A stretch of DNA of 64,000 nt from Streptomyces sp. CB02058 (GTDB lineage Bacteria; Actinomycetota; Actinomycetes; Streptomycetales; Streptomycetaceae): contig NZ_LIPG01000001.1 in the NCBI RefSeq assembly GCF_001905505.1, forward strand, positions 496,001 through 560,000, in the 5' to 3' direction. The translations under genes were made by a program, and so were the position numbers. The notes under the pieces were generated by a model. The model saw only the letters and a program-made list of their open reading frames with translations. It had not been told where the DNA came from and did not search any database. The stretch's first letter is position 1, and every line of letters begins with the position of its first letter. Of the stretch, positions 46,676-55,273 are shown one piece after another.

Positions 46676-47431
46676 ATGTCCGCCGAAGAAGTACGCGCCC
46701 TCATGTCCGCCCCGGGCAACGACCGCCTCACCTGGAACACCCCGCTGTCCGAGGAGCACGCCGCCCAGCTGATCACGGCCTGCGCGCCCGAACCCGGCGC
46801 CCGGATCGCCGACTTCGGGAGCGGCTGGGGCGAACTGCTCATGCGGCTCGTCGAAGCGGCCCCCGGATCCACCGGGGACGGCATCGAGACCGACCCGGAA
46901 GCCGTCGCGCGCGGCCTGCGGCTGGCGGAGGAGCGGGGGCTCACCGGCCGGGTCCGCTTCCACGGGACCCCGGCCGCCGGACACACGGAGGACGGCTACG
47001 ACCTCGCCGTCTGCATCGGTTCCTCGCACGCCTGGCCCGGCGGGACCCCTGACGCGCTGAAGGCCCTGCGGGCAGCGGTGCGGCCCGGTGGGCGGGTGCT
47101 GTTCGGCGACGGCTTCTGGGAGCGCGAACCCTCGTCCGCCGCTCTGGAGGGGCTGGGCGCCGTGCCCGAGGACTTCGGCTCGCTGCTGGAGCTGATCCGG
47201 CGGTCGGAGGCGGCCGGCTTCAGGCCGCTCCAGGTCACCGTGGCCGACCAGCGCGAGTGGGACCTCTTCGAGTCGGCCGCCAACATCGGCCGGGGCGAGC
47301 GCTGGGCCCTGGCCCACCCGGAGCATCCGCTGCACCCCGCGGTGACCGAGGCCGTCGACCAACGCCGCACCGGCTACTACGGCGGATACCGGGGGACGCT
47401 GGGCCTCGCCTACCTCGTACTCGCCGGCTGA
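46676..47431 (+). CDS. Class I SAM-dependent methyltransferase
   Basis: A 251-residue small-molecule-type methyltransferase. Motif I is ARIADFGSGWGELLMRL, the acidic post-I residue is in GDGIETDPEAV, and motif IV is YDLAVCIGSSHAWPGG, with RPGGRVLFGDGFWE after it. The substrate is unknown; similar streptomycete proteins are annotated only as methyltransferases. ATG 46676 is followed by MSAEEVRALMSAPGND. It is 42 bases from the Uma2 gene on the same strand. Nothing suggests that the two form a restriction-modification pair, because this enzyme lacks a DNA-methylase (DPPY/NPPY) motif. Confidence 0.85.
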   Translation: MSAEEVRALMSAPGNDRLTWNTPLSEEHAAQLITACAPEPGARIADFGSGWGELLMRLVEAAPGSTGDGIETDPEAVARGLRLAEERGLTGRVRFHGTPAAGHTEDGYDLAVCIGSSHAWPGGTPDALKALRAAVRPGGRVLFGDGFWEREPSSAALEGLGAVPEDFGSLLELIRRSEAAGFRPLQVTVADQREWDLFESAANIGRGERWALAHPEHPLHPAVTEAVDQRRTGYYGGYRGTLGLAYLVLAG

Positions 47432-47524
47432 CAATCGCACATCCGTACACCTGGCGGCCCCGAGCCGCCCCGATGCGGGGCGGAGCCACCCCGTACGGCA
47501 CAATTCGCAGGAATCAGAGGCGAG

Positions 47525-48829
47525 TTGGTTGTACCGGGGCGGGAAAGGGCGGCGTTCTCCGTGGCGTTGGACGAGGCGAGGGCGAAGAGTGCGCACGGCG
47601 GCAGCTGTACGTGCGGTGACTGCCCGCACGGAGCACGCGAAGGGCACCGGCGCGCGGTGGCGGCCTTCCTCGCCAAGCGGGACGAACTCGCCGCGGGCCA
47701 GGGACTTCCCGCAGGCGTCGCACAGTCCGCCTCGGCGTCCCGGCAGTGGGTGTCGGACGAGCTGACCGAGTCCGCCCGCGCGGTCGCCGAGCACAGCCGT
47801 GAGGCCGGTGACGCCTGGCTCCACACGCTCTGGGTGCGCACCCTCGTGGTCGTCTGGGGCGGCGTCGCCCTGCTGGTCATCGGCGAGGCCGTCACCGCCA
47901 TCGGCGCCGGCTGGTCCACCGCCCGCACCGCCGGCCTGGTGGCCGGCCTCGTCACCGCGGGCCTGCTGACCGGCGCCGCCCGCTTCCACCGGGCCCGCGG
48001 CGGCCTCCTCGCCCCGCTGATCGGGGAGGACAACCGGCTCTCCACCTCGCGCACCGTCGCCGCCTCCTGGGTGCTGCTCGCCGTCTTCGCGGTGCTCGTC
48101 CTCGCGCTGCAACTGGCAGGCGCCTCCGACCACGCCGACCGGGACGAACTGATCGAGGGGCTGGACCTGGTCCGCTCCGCCGGAGTGCTGACCGTGCTCG
48201 CGCTGGTGTGCGCCGTCGCCGTCCTCGTGCGCCGGGTGGTGACCGTGCGCGTGCTTGCCCAGCGGCTGCAGAAGCTGCGCGCCGACCGGCCCCGGGCCGC
48301 CGATCTGCTGACCGACGACTCCGGGCGCGGCAGCTTCACCGATGTGCAGTACGTCCTGATCAACGCCGTCGCCGTGCTGTTCTCGGCGGTCCGGCTGGCC
48401 CGTCGTCCCGAACAGCTGCCCGATCTTCCGTGGGGCCTGGCGGTGCTGGTCGCCGTCTCGGCGGCGACGTACTTCGCCGGCAAGTACGCGGAGGGCGGCC
48501 GTCCGGTCGTCCTGTCGGTCGTACGGGCCAGGGAGGCCGGGGACCTGGACGCCCCGATCCGTACCGGCGACGACATCGAGATCCGTGGCGCCGGGTTCGT
48601 GCCGCCGGGCGCGGGCAGCCCCGACCGCCTGGCGCGGGTCGTCGTCAGGATCGGCCGGGTGCACGTCCACGTCCCCCTGATCCCGGTCAACGGGGGCTTC
48701 GCCAATCCCTCGGACACCGTGCTCACTGTGCCGGTGCCCGTCGAGGTCGAACCCGGCACCGTCGAGGTCCAGGTGGTCACCGCCGCGGGCGTGGAGACGA
48801 ATTCGTGCCTCATCGACGTCACGGACTGA
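47525..48829 (+). CDS. Multi-pass membrane protein with C-terminal IPT-like domain
   Basis: A 434-residue protein. The N-terminus has a CTCGDCPHG cluster (about residues 28-36) that could bind a metal. Six hydrophobic segments follow (e.g. TLVVVWGGVALLVIGEAV, VAASWVLLAVFAVLVLALQLA, VLTVLALVCAVAVLV, GLAVLVAVSAATYFAG). The last 110 residues form a beta domain (IRTGDDIEIRGAGFVPPG ... VEVEPGTVEVQVVTAAG) resembling IPT/TIG folds. The family is not recognised. TTG 47525 follows GAGGCGAG; a GTG at 47561 is an alternative start. It is followed by the DoxX gene. Confidence 0.8.
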   Translation: MVVPGRERAAFSVALDEARAKSAHGGSCTCGDCPHGAREGHRRAVAAFLAKRDELAAGQGLPAGVAQSASASRQWVSDELTESARAVAEHSREAGDAWLHTLWVRTLVVVWGGVALLVIGEAVTAIGAGWSTARTAGLVAGLVTAGLLTGAARFHRARGGLLAPLIGEDNRLSTSRTVAASWVLLAVFAVLVLALQLAGASDHADRDELIEGLDLVRSAGVLTVLALVCAVAVLVRRVVTVRVLAQRLQKLRADRPRAADLLTDDSGRGSFTDVQYVLINAVAVLFSAVRLARRPEQLPDLPWGLAVLVAVSAATYFAGKYAEGGRPVVLSVVRAREAGDLDAPIRTGDDIEIRGAGFVPPGAGSPDRLARVVVRIGRVHVHVPLIPVNGGFANPSDTVLTVPVPVEVEPGTVEVQVVTAAGVETNSCLIDVTD

Positions 48830-48904
48830 CCCGCACACCTGGTGAGCGGCGCCGCACTGACGTACGTATGGTCTGACGAAGGGCCAACGGAAGGCGGGGC
48901 AGTG

Positions 48905-49414
48905 ATGCATGGGTACGGAAGCGGTTCCTACGGCGTGGACGAGCCGCGAGGTCTCAGGGACCAGGCCGGGCGGTACGCGCTCCTGCCCCTGCGGATCTTC
49001 CTCGGTGTCACCTTCGTGTACGCGGGCATCGACAAGCTGACCGACAGCGCGTTCTTCTCGGCGAGCGGGACCGGCTCCGTCGGCGAGATGATGCGTGCCG
49101 TGCGCGACAGCTCGGCGATCCCCGGCCTCGTCGACCTCGCCCTGAAGAACCCCGAAGGCTTCGGCTACGCCATCGCGATCGGCGAACTCCTCGTCGGTCT
49201 CGGCACGCTGGTGGGCCTGTGGTCACGGATCGCGGCCCTCGGCGGCGCCCTGATCTCGCTGAGCCTGTGGCTGGCCGTGAGCTGGCAGACCGAGCCGTAC
49301 TACTACGGCAACGACCTCGTCTACCTCATGGCCTGGCTGCCGCTCGTGCTCGCGGGGTCCGTCGGGCCCTCCGCCGACGCCTTGCTCGCGGCGCGGCGCC
49401 GGCGCAGCCTGTAG
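48905..49414 (+). CDS. DoxX family membrane protein
   Basis: A 169-residue membrane protein with the DoxX pattern: LPLRIFLGVTFVYAGIDKLTD in the first helix, then YAIAIGELLVGLGTLVGLWSRIAALGGALISL and LVYLMAWLPLVLAG. Relatives take part in quinone- and thiol-linked redox responses at the membrane. ATG 48905 is preceded by an in-frame GTG at 48902, and the true start could be either. The last 94 bases overlap, on the opposite strand, the end of the small membrane protein gene at 49321-49584. Confidence 0.87.
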   Translation: MHGYGSGSYGVDEPRGLRDQAGRYALLPLRIFLGVTFVYAGIDKLTDSAFFSASGTGSVGEMMRAVRDSSAIPGLVDLALKNPEGFGYAIAIGELLVGLGTLVGLWSRIAALGGALISLSLWLAVSWQTEPYYYGNDLVYLMAWLPLVLAGSVGPSADALLAARRRRSL

Positions 49415-49584
49415 CTCGCCCACGTCACCGTGGCCGCGAGCCCCAGCCCGCCGAGGACCAGGGGTGCGAAGAACGTCCAGGGGGCGTTCCACGCACCCGC
49501 GGCGTCCGCCGCGTAACCGCCGGCGAGGGCCAGCATGACGAGGCCCGCCACCGCACGGCCGGGACGGAACTCATGACGTGGCAC
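49321..49584 (-). CDS. Small membrane protein coupled to the PspC-domain gene
   Basis: An 87-residue protein with two hydrophobic helices (AVAGLVMLALAGGYAADAAG and FFAPLVLGGLGLAATVTWASY) and a basic, Ser-rich tail. Its GTG start (49584) overlaps the stop of the PspC-domain gene (49571-49573) by 14 bases, which argues for translational coupling and a real gene. Its 3' third runs antisense to the end of the DoxX gene. Function unknown; context suggests an accessory to the PspC/two-component envelope system. Confidence 0.65.
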   Translation of the reverse strand: MPRHEFRPGRAVAGLVMLALAGGYAADAAGAWNAPWTFFAPLVLGGLGLAATVTWASYRLRRRRAASKASAEGPTDPASTSGSQAMR

Positions 49585-50905
49585 GGATGACCTCCAGTTG
49601 TCCGATCGCGGCTTCCAGACGCAGTTCGAGGGTGCCCGCGGCCTCGCCGCCCCCGGAGGGCTCCAGGGTCTGCCGGCGGTGGCGGTCGGGGGCGACGTCC
49701 ACGTCCTGGCGCGGGTCCGAGGGGAGCCGGATGTCGCCGAGGCCCACCTGGGCGTCCACCTCCACCGTCACCCCCTCGGGCACGACGACCCGGGCACGGC
49801 CCGCGCCGATCTCGACGTGCGTACGCAGGGTGTCGCCCTTCGGGACGGCCACCCGGGAGAGGTCGAGCCTCGCGTCCCCCGTGCCCAGCTCGTAGCGTGC
49901 CTCGACCGTGGCGACCGAGGCCGGGCGCCACTCCTCGCGGACCCAGTCGGTGCCGATGTCCTCCGGGACGGCGGACGCGCCCGCCATCAGGCCCGCCGTG
50001 ATCATGGCCAGCAGGATCGTGCCGAACCCGGTCCTGCCGATCACGGAGGCGATCAGCAGGCCGAGGCCGAACACCGCGAGCGCGGCGGCGAGGCCGAACT
50101 GCAGGCTCGTCCCCAGGGGGTGGGTGCCCCAGCTCAGACCCGTGCCCAGACCGGCCGCCACCAGGGCGGCCAGGAAGACGGGACCCCCGATCGACCGCGG
50201 CCCCCGGGTGCCCGGGGCGCGGTAGGGCGGGCGGTACGGGGCCTGCGGCGTCGCCCCGGTCCTGCCGAACCGCGACGCCTCGGTCGCCGCGCTCGCGGGG
50301 CCCCACAGATAGGCGGTGCCCGCCGGGCCCGTCGTGCCGTCCTTGACGATCGGGTCCCGCCACCAGGACGGGCCGCCCAAGGTGGGCGGTGCCTTCACCT
50401 CCGGAGGGGCGCCGTGTCCCGGCGCGTGCGGCGGTCCCTTCGGGACGTTCGGCGAGGCGCCCGGAGCGTCCTCGGGCACCGCCGTCCTGCGGTGCTGCGT
50501 CCAGACCGAGAAGCCGACGACGCTCAGCGAGAGCATCGCGGCGAAAGCCAGCATCCCCCCGTTGTGCAGCATCGACAGCAGCAGCCCGCAGCCGACCAGC
50601 GCCAGGAGCAGGGCGATCAGCGACGCACCCTCGACCCGCCCCGACAGGAGCCGTCGCGCCTCGTTCTCCTCCTCGCCCTCCAGGGGGAGTAGCAGCCAGG
50701 CGAAGCCGTAGAAGATCAGTCCGATGCCGCCCGTCACCGCGAGGACGCCGAGCACGATCCGGAAGATCACCGGGTCCACGTCGCAGTACCGGCCGAGCCC
50801 GCCGCAGACCCCGGCCACCACCTTCTGCCGCGGGCTGCGTCGCAGCCGCGGGGCCGGTTCGGGCTGCGGAGTGACACCCGGCGAGGTGTCCTGGGGAACG
50901 GTCAT
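49571..50905 (-). CDS. PspC-domain membrane protein with LiaF-like C-terminal domain
   Basis: A 444-residue protein. The PspC domain (about residues 20-80: RLRRSPRQKVVAGVCGGLGRYCDVDP, FYGFAWLLLPLEGE) has one membrane helix. Further hydrophobic segments follow (SLIALLLALVGCGLLLSML, GMLAFAAMLSLSVVGFSVW, and a pair near residues 230-290). The last 110 residues form a repetitive beta domain (LDLSRVAVPKGDTLRTHVEIGAGRARVVVPEGVTVEVDAQVGLGDIRLP) like the C-terminus of LiaF. It is divergent from a PspC-domain histidine kinase and its regulator, which suggests an envelope-stress module. ATG 50905. Confidence 0.88.
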   Translation of the reverse strand: MTVPQDTSPGVTPQPEPAPRLRRSPRQKVVAGVCGGLGRYCDVDPVIFRIVLGVLAVTGGIGLIFYGFAWLLLPLEGEEENEARRLLSGRVEGASLIALLLALVGCGLLLSMLHNGGMLAFAAMLSLSVVGFSVWTQHRRTAVPEDAPGASPNVPKGPPHAPGHGAPPEVKAPPTLGGPSWWRDPIVKDGTTGPAGTAYLWGPASAATEASRFGRTGATPQAPYRPPYRAPGTRGPRSIGGPVFLAALVAAGLGTGLSWGTHPLGTSLQFGLAAALAVFGLGLLIASVIGRTGFGTILLAMITAGLMAGASAVPEDIGTDWVREEWRPASVATVEARYELGTGDARLDLSRVAVPKGDTLRTHVEIGAGRARVVVPEGVTVEVDAQVGLGDIRLPSDPRQDVDVAPDRHRRQTLEPSGGGEAAGTLELRLEAAIGQLEVIRATS

Positions 50906-51090
50906 GGGTCCATGGTGACGGTCCGTACGCCCGTGTGGGACCCGCGACGACCCTGGCCGGTCCCTGATATTGCGCCCCGCGGTCCCCTGGGGAGTGCCCC
51001 CGGGCCACGGAACCCGCCGCCCGGAGCATCAGGGTCGAGTGGGGGCCGACCCTGATGCCGGCGCGGGCCCGGACATGTGACGATCGGACC

Positions 51091-52377
51091 ATGCCAGCAG
51101 CCACGACCCGAGCGCCGAGCTCCCACGCCCCGGAACCGGAGGAACCGGCGCCGCGCAAGCTGTACCGCAGCGCCGACGGGCGGATGCTGGGCGGCGTCGC
51201 GCGCGGGCTCGCCGGACACCTGGGCCTGCCCGTCGTCTGGGTCCGGTTCGTGTTCCTCGGGCTGTTCCTCGCGGACGGGCTCGGCGCGCTCCTCTACGCC
51301 GTGTTCTGGATCGTCGTCCCGCTCGGCGTCGGCGGGGTGGAGACCCCGAAGTCCCTCTTCGAGACCGCCCCCGACGGGCGGCGCAGACTCCGCAAGCCCG
51401 ACAAGGGCCAGGTCTTCGCGCTGATCGCGCTCCTCATCGGCGCCGCCGTCTTCGTCGGCAACGTCGACATGGGCAGCGAGGCGGACCGCTACGTCTGGCC
51501 GGCGCTGCTGATAGGCGCGGGCTCCGTCCTGGTGTGGCGCCAGGCGGACAACGCGCGCCGTGCCCGCTGGATAGAGGTCGGCCGCCGCCGCAAGGTCCTG
51601 CATCTGGCCCGTGGACTGGCCGGTGTCGCGCTCGTCGGTCTCGGCCTCGCCGCCTTCATGGTCGTGCGGGGCTCGGCCGCCCAGCTCGGCACCGCGCTGA
51701 CCGCCGCCATCGCCGTGCTCACCGGCATCGCGCTGCTCGCGGGCCCCTATCTCGTACGGATGACGCAGGACCTCTCCGAGGAGCGCCTGATGCGCATCAG
51801 GGCCCAGGAGCGCGCCGAGGTCGCCGCCCACGTCCACGACTCCGTCCTGCACACGCTCACCCTGATCCAGCGCAGCGCGGACGACGGCGGCGAGGTCCGC
51901 AGGCTCGCCCGCGCCCAGGAACGCGAACTGCGCAACTGGCTCTACAACCCTGCGGGCACGGGCAAGGAGGAGGACGACGAGCCGTCGAGCCTCGCGGAGG
52001 CCGTGAAGCGCGCCGCCGCCGAGGTCGAGGACAAGCACGGCGTCCCGCTGGAGGTGGTCGTCGTCGGCGACTGCCCGCTCGACGAGAAGCTGGTGGCACA
52101 GATGCAGGCCGCACGCGAGGCGATGGTCAACGCCGCCAAGTACGGTGGCGAGGGCGGCGCCGTCCAGGTGTACGCGGAGGTCGAGGGCCGCACGGTCTTC
52201 GTCTCCGTACGGGACCGGGGGCCGGGATTCGACCTGGACGCCGTCCCGGACGACAGGATGGGCGTACGGGAATCGATCATCGGCCGGATGCAGCGCAACG
52301 GCGGTACCGCGCGGCTGCGTTCGGTGCCCGGCGGGGGCACGGAAGTCGAGCTGGAGATGGAGAGGGCGAGTCAATGA
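51091..52377 (+). CDS. Sensor histidine kinase with N-terminal PspC domain
   Basis: A 428-residue membrane kinase. The PspC domain (about residues 30-95: KLYRSADGRMLGGVARGLAGHLGLP) is followed by four hydrophobic helices. A coiled linker leads to the HisKA_3-type phosphoacceptor AAHVHDSVLHTLTLIQRS with His at about 249, then an ATPase domain (AREAMVNAAKYGGEG, VRDRGPGFDLD, GGGTEVELEME). The stop overlaps the response regulator start (ATGA). ATG 51091 is the natural start of MPAATTRAPSSH. It is divergent from a PspC/LiaF-like protein that probably modulates it. From memory, a comparable streptomycete envelope-stress system has been called EsrISR. Confidence 0.91.
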   Translation: MPAATTRAPSSHAPEPEEPAPRKLYRSADGRMLGGVARGLAGHLGLPVVWVRFVFLGLFLADGLGALLYAVFWIVVPLGVGGVETPKSLFETAPDGRRRLRKPDKGQVFALIALLIGAAVFVGNVDMGSEADRYVWPALLIGAGSVLVWRQADNARRARWIEVGRRRKVLHLARGLAGVALVGLGLAAFMVVRGSAAQLGTALTAAIAVLTGIALLAGPYLVRMTQDLSEERLMRIRAQERAEVAAHVHDSVLHTLTLIQRSADDGGEVRRLARAQERELRNWLYNPAGTGKEEDDEPSSLAEAVKRAAAEVEDKHGVPLEVVVVGDCPLDEKLVAQMQAAREAMVNAAKYGGEGGAVQVYAEVEGRTVFVSVRDRGPGFDLDAVPDDRMGVRESIIGRMQRNGGTARLRSVPGGGTEVELEMERASQ

Positions 52378-53069
52378 CCGAGAACACCGAAGCGGCCGGG
52401 GGTCCGGAGCGCCGGGTACGGGTGGTGCTGGTCGACGACCACCGGATGTTCCGCACCGGCGTCCAGGCCGAGATCGGCCGCACCGAGGAGACCGGGGTCG
52501 AGGTCGTCGGCGAGGCCGCCGACGTCGACCAGGCGGTCACCGTGATCACCGCGACCCGCCCGGAGGTCGTCCTTCTCGACGTGCACCTGCCGGGCGGCGG
52601 CGGCGTCGAGGTGCTGCGGCGCTGCGCCCCGATGATGGGGGCGGTGGAGAACCCCGTGCGCTTCCTGGCGCTGTCCGTCTCGGACGCGGCGGAGGACGTC
52701 ATCGGCGTCATCCGGGGCGGTGCGCGCGGCTATGTCACCAAGACCATCACCGGCGCCGACCTCGTCGACTCCGTCTTCCGGGTCCAGGACGGCGACGCGG
52801 TGTTCTCGCCCCGGCTGGCCGGGTTCGTCCTCGACGCCTTCGCCTCGACGGACGCCCCGCCGGTCGACGAGGACCTGGACCGGCTGACCCAGCGGGAGCG
52901 CGAGGTGCTGCGGCTGATCGCCCGGGGATACGCGTACAAGGAGATCGCCAAGCAGCTGTTCATCTCGGTGAAGACGGTCGAATCACATGTCTCGGCCGTG
53001 CTGCGCAAGCTCCAGCTGTCCAACCGGCACGAGCTGACCCGGTGGGCGACGGCGCGACGGCTGGTCTGA
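52374..53069 (+). CDS. NarL/LuxR-family response regulator
   Basis: A 231-residue regulator. Receiver domain: VRVVLVDDHRMFRTGVQ, phosphorylation Asp in EVVLLDVHLPGG at about residue 69, and Lys in GYVTKTITG. C-terminal LuxR helix-turn-helix: LTQREREVLRLIARGYAYKEIAKQLF and VKTVESHVSAVLRKL. Its ATG overlaps the kinase stop by four bases, so it is certainly the partner. The target is probably the divergent PspC/LiaF-like gene across the 185-base gap. It converges on the GNAT gene with nine bases between. Confidence 0.94.
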   Translation: MTENTEAAGGPERRVRVVLVDDHRMFRTGVQAEIGRTEETGVEVVGEAADVDQAVTVITATRPEVVLLDVHLPGGGGVEVLRRCAPMMGAVENPVRFLALSVSDAAEDVIGVIRGGARGYVTKTITGADLVDSVFRVQDGDAVFSPRLAGFVLDAFASTDAPPVDEDLDRLTQREREVLRLIARGYAYKEIAKQLFISVKTVESHVSAVLRKLQLSNRHELTRWATARRLV

Positions 53070-53078
53070 GCCCCGCGC

Positions 53079-53834
53079 TCACCCGGGATCGAGCGAGATG
53101 TTGAGCTTCTCGCCGGTCCTGCGGTAGCCGATGCCCGCGTAGACCCGCTCGACGTCGGGTCCGCCGGGCTCCAGCCAGACGGTGTGGAAGCCGCGCTCGA
53201 AGGCGGTGCGGGTCAGCCAGGCGGAGAGCGCCGCGCCGACGCCCCGGCGGCGGAAGGCCGCGGCGACGGCCAGCCCGGCCAGTTCGCCGATTCCGTCGGC
53301 CGGTACCGAGCAGCCGCCCGCGCCGGCGGGCAGGCCGTCCAGGGTGGCCAGGGCCGAGACCCCGCCGCCCGCGCTCGCCCCGCGCAGCCAGGCGATCTCG
53401 CCGTCGTCCGGCCCGCCCTCACCGCCGAATCCGGTGTGCTGGACGGCAGCCGCAGAGGTGAACTCGTCGGCGGTGACCGGCTCGGAGACGCGCAGGCCGT
53501 CCACCGGCTTCGGCGGGAGGAGCCCGTCGGGGGCGCAGGACATGACCGGGGCGCGGCTCTCCACCGTGAAACCGGCCGCCAGCAGGGCCGGTTCGACGGC
53601 GGGCGCCCAGCTGGGCAGGAACTCCAGCCGGGGCAGCCGTTCGTGCTCACGGAACGCCGTGACCAGGTCGGCGATGTCCTCGGCGGTCGGTTCGGCGCCC
53701 TGGTCCGGGATGGCGTAGTTGGCGAACTTCAGCTCCCAGCCCGGGTTGTGGCGCACGGTGAACGGGCCCACCCGGTAGTGGTCCGGCGACCGGAGAGCCA
53801 GGGTGCGCGCGTAGTTCTGAATGGCGGTGTCCAT
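53079..53834 (-). CDS. GNAT family N-acetyltransferase
   Basis: A 251-residue protein with two GNAT-like halves. The C-terminal half has the acetyl-CoA site ELAGLAVAAAFRRRGVGAALSAWLTRTAFERG and the GVERVYAGIGYRRTG-type end (VERVYAGIGYRRTG). The N-terminal half (PFTVRHNPGWELKFANYAIPDQ) is degenerate. The substrate is unknown. ATG 53834 is 12 bases after the stop of the upstream NlpC/P60 gene on the same strand, so it may be co-transcribed with that gene. Confidence 0.86.
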   Translation of the reverse strand: MDTAIQNYARTLALRSPDHYRVGPFTVRHNPGWELKFANYAIPDQGAEPTAEDIADLVTAFREHERLPRLEFLPSWAPAVEPALLAAGFTVESRAPVMSCAPDGLLPPKPVDGLRVSEPVTADEFTSAAAVQHTGFGGEGGPDDGEIAWLRGASAGGGVSALATLDGLPAGAGGCSVPADGIGELAGLAVAAAFRRRGVGAALSAWLTRTAFERGFHTVWLEPGGPDVERVYAGIGYRRTGEKLNISLDPG

Positions 53835-53846
53835 GGGTCCCGGAGC

Positions 53847-54917
53847 CTAGGCGACCCGGGTCGCACCGGCGAAAGGCATTTCGGAGATCGGCGCGATACG
53901 TACGGGTGCTCCCGGCCGCGGGGCGTGGATCATCTGTCCGCCGCCGATGTAGAGCCCGACATGGGTGACTCCGGGGTAGAAGAACACCAGGTCGCCCGGC
54001 GCCAGTTCCGAGCGGGACAGGCGTTGGCCCGCGTTGATCTGGGTGTACGTCGTGCGCGGCAGGGACACCCCCGCGGCGCGCCACGCGGCCTGGGTGAGCC
54101 CCGAGCAGTCGAAGGACGAGGGCCCGGTGGCGCCCCAGACGTACGGCTTGCCGAGCGCCCCGTAGGCGAAGTCCACGGCCTGTGCCGCGCGGGCGTTGGG
54201 CGCGGCCACGGAACCGCGCGGGGCGCTCCGGTCGGCGCGGACCGCGCCGCCGCCGTGCGCGGCGTCGGCGGAACGCTCGTAGGCGGCGCGCTGGGCGGCG
54301 GTGAGGGTGGCCAGCAGCTTCCGGGCGCCGGACAGCTTGCCGCGGACCTCGTCCTTGTGCTTCTTCAGGTCGGCCCGCCGGGCGGCGAGGACCTCCAGCT
54401 CGTCCTCGGCCCTGGCACGCACCTGTGCGAGGTCGCTGATCTGCCGGCGTACGCCGTTGATCGCGCCCGCCTGACGGTCGCCCGCCCGGTCCTCGAAGGA
54501 GGCGCGCTCCAGATACTCGTCCGGGTCGGAGGAGAGGGCCAGCCGCACGGCGGGGTCGACGCCTGCGCTGCGGTACTGGGCGGTGGCGTACGCGCCGAGG
54601 GCGTCGCGAGCGGTGTTGAGGCGCTCGGTCCTGCGGGCGGCCTCGTCGCGCAGCGCGTCGACGGACTTCTCCGAGCGGGCCGCCGTCTCCTTGGCGCCGT
54701 TGTACTTCTCGGTGGCCACCTCGGCCTCGTGGTACAGCCGGTCGACCTTGGCCTTGACCTGGGCCGGGGTGAGCTGGGGCTCGGCCTGGGCGGCGCCGTC
54801 CAGACAGGTCGCGGTGGCGGCCCCGGCCAGGGCGAGCGTCGCGGCGGTGCGGGCAGCAGGGCCGGTGAACAGACTCTGCTTGGGCTTGCGGTGAGCGGGT
54901 TTTCGATGCGCGGCCAC
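53847..54917 (-). CDS. NlpC/P60 family cell-wall endopeptidase with coiled coil
   Basis: A 356-residue secreted enzyme that should cut peptide stems of peptidoglycan. It starts VAAHRKPAHRKPK, has a signal sequence (AATLALAGAATATCLDGAAQA), a long coiled coil (about residues 45-220) and the C-terminal NlpC/P60 domain. The catalytic Cys is in FDCSGLTQAAWRAAG and the His in VTHVGLYIGGG, followed by HAPRPG. GTG 54917 has GGAAGGA about 12 bases upstream; the open frame further upstream is not conserved-looking. It is a paralogue of the gene at 55698-56843, but without a riboswitch. Confidence 0.9.
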   Translation of the reverse strand: MAAHRKPAHRKPKQSLFTGPAARTAATLALAGAATATCLDGAAQAEPQLTPAQVKAKVDRLYHEAEVATEKYNGAKETAARSEKSVDALRDEAARRTERLNTARDALGAYATAQYRSAGVDPAVRLALSSDPDEYLERASFEDRAGDRQAGAINGVRRQISDLAQVRARAEDELEVLAARRADLKKHKDEVRGKLSGARKLLATLTAAQRAAYERSADAAHGGGAVRADRSAPRGSVAAPNARAAQAVDFAYGALGKPYVWGATGPSSFDCSGLTQAAWRAAGVSLPRTTYTQINAGQRLSRSELAPGDLVFFYPGVTHVGLYIGGGQMIHAPRPGAPVRIAPISEMPFAGATRVA

Positions 54918-55273
54918 GAGGGTGGTGCGTCCTTCCGTTCGACTGCCCGTCGGGGGGTGCCGGCGGGCCCGCCGGGGACCGGCGGCGGGCCACCACAGGG
55001 GGGAGTGGCCCGCCACCGGATCTCCGGCGGGGTGACCGGGGTGCCACCCGGTACGGGGCGGCGGTGCAGAGTCGGTCACCTGGGAGGGACGCTAAACCCG
55101 GGGCACCGGGAAGAGGCGTAATGACAGCTATTGCCCGCATGTGCTGTTTCATTTCCGCCGAGTGATCTCAAAAATCAACCGGAGTCCGACAATCCGCGCA
55201 GGCTCGGGGGCAATTCATCGGGAAGTCGTACCTGGCCGAAGAGTGCTGGTATGGGCGTGGTTAGGCTGCGGCC
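54918..55273. other. Divergent region between NlpC/P60 and a small membrane gene
   Basis: 356 bases. Near 55262-55267 a TAGGCT box lies 6 bases before ATG 55274, predicting a leaderless transcript. The NlpC/P60 side contains GC-rich inverted repeats around 54955-55020 (GGCGGGCC with GGCCCGCC). I looked for a ydaO-type riboswitch here and did not find its conserved core. Confidence 0.55.

Noticed and set aside
46025-47431. Restriction-modification pair (Uma2 nuclease plus methyltransferase)
   Set aside because: The methyltransferase has a small-molecule-type fold without DNA-methylase catalytic motifs, and no target-recognition domain is present.
54918-55140. Second c-di-AMP riboswitch upstream of the other NlpC/P60 gene
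   Set aside because: The CCCGAACCCG...CAGCTAACC core seen at 56866-56999 is absent.
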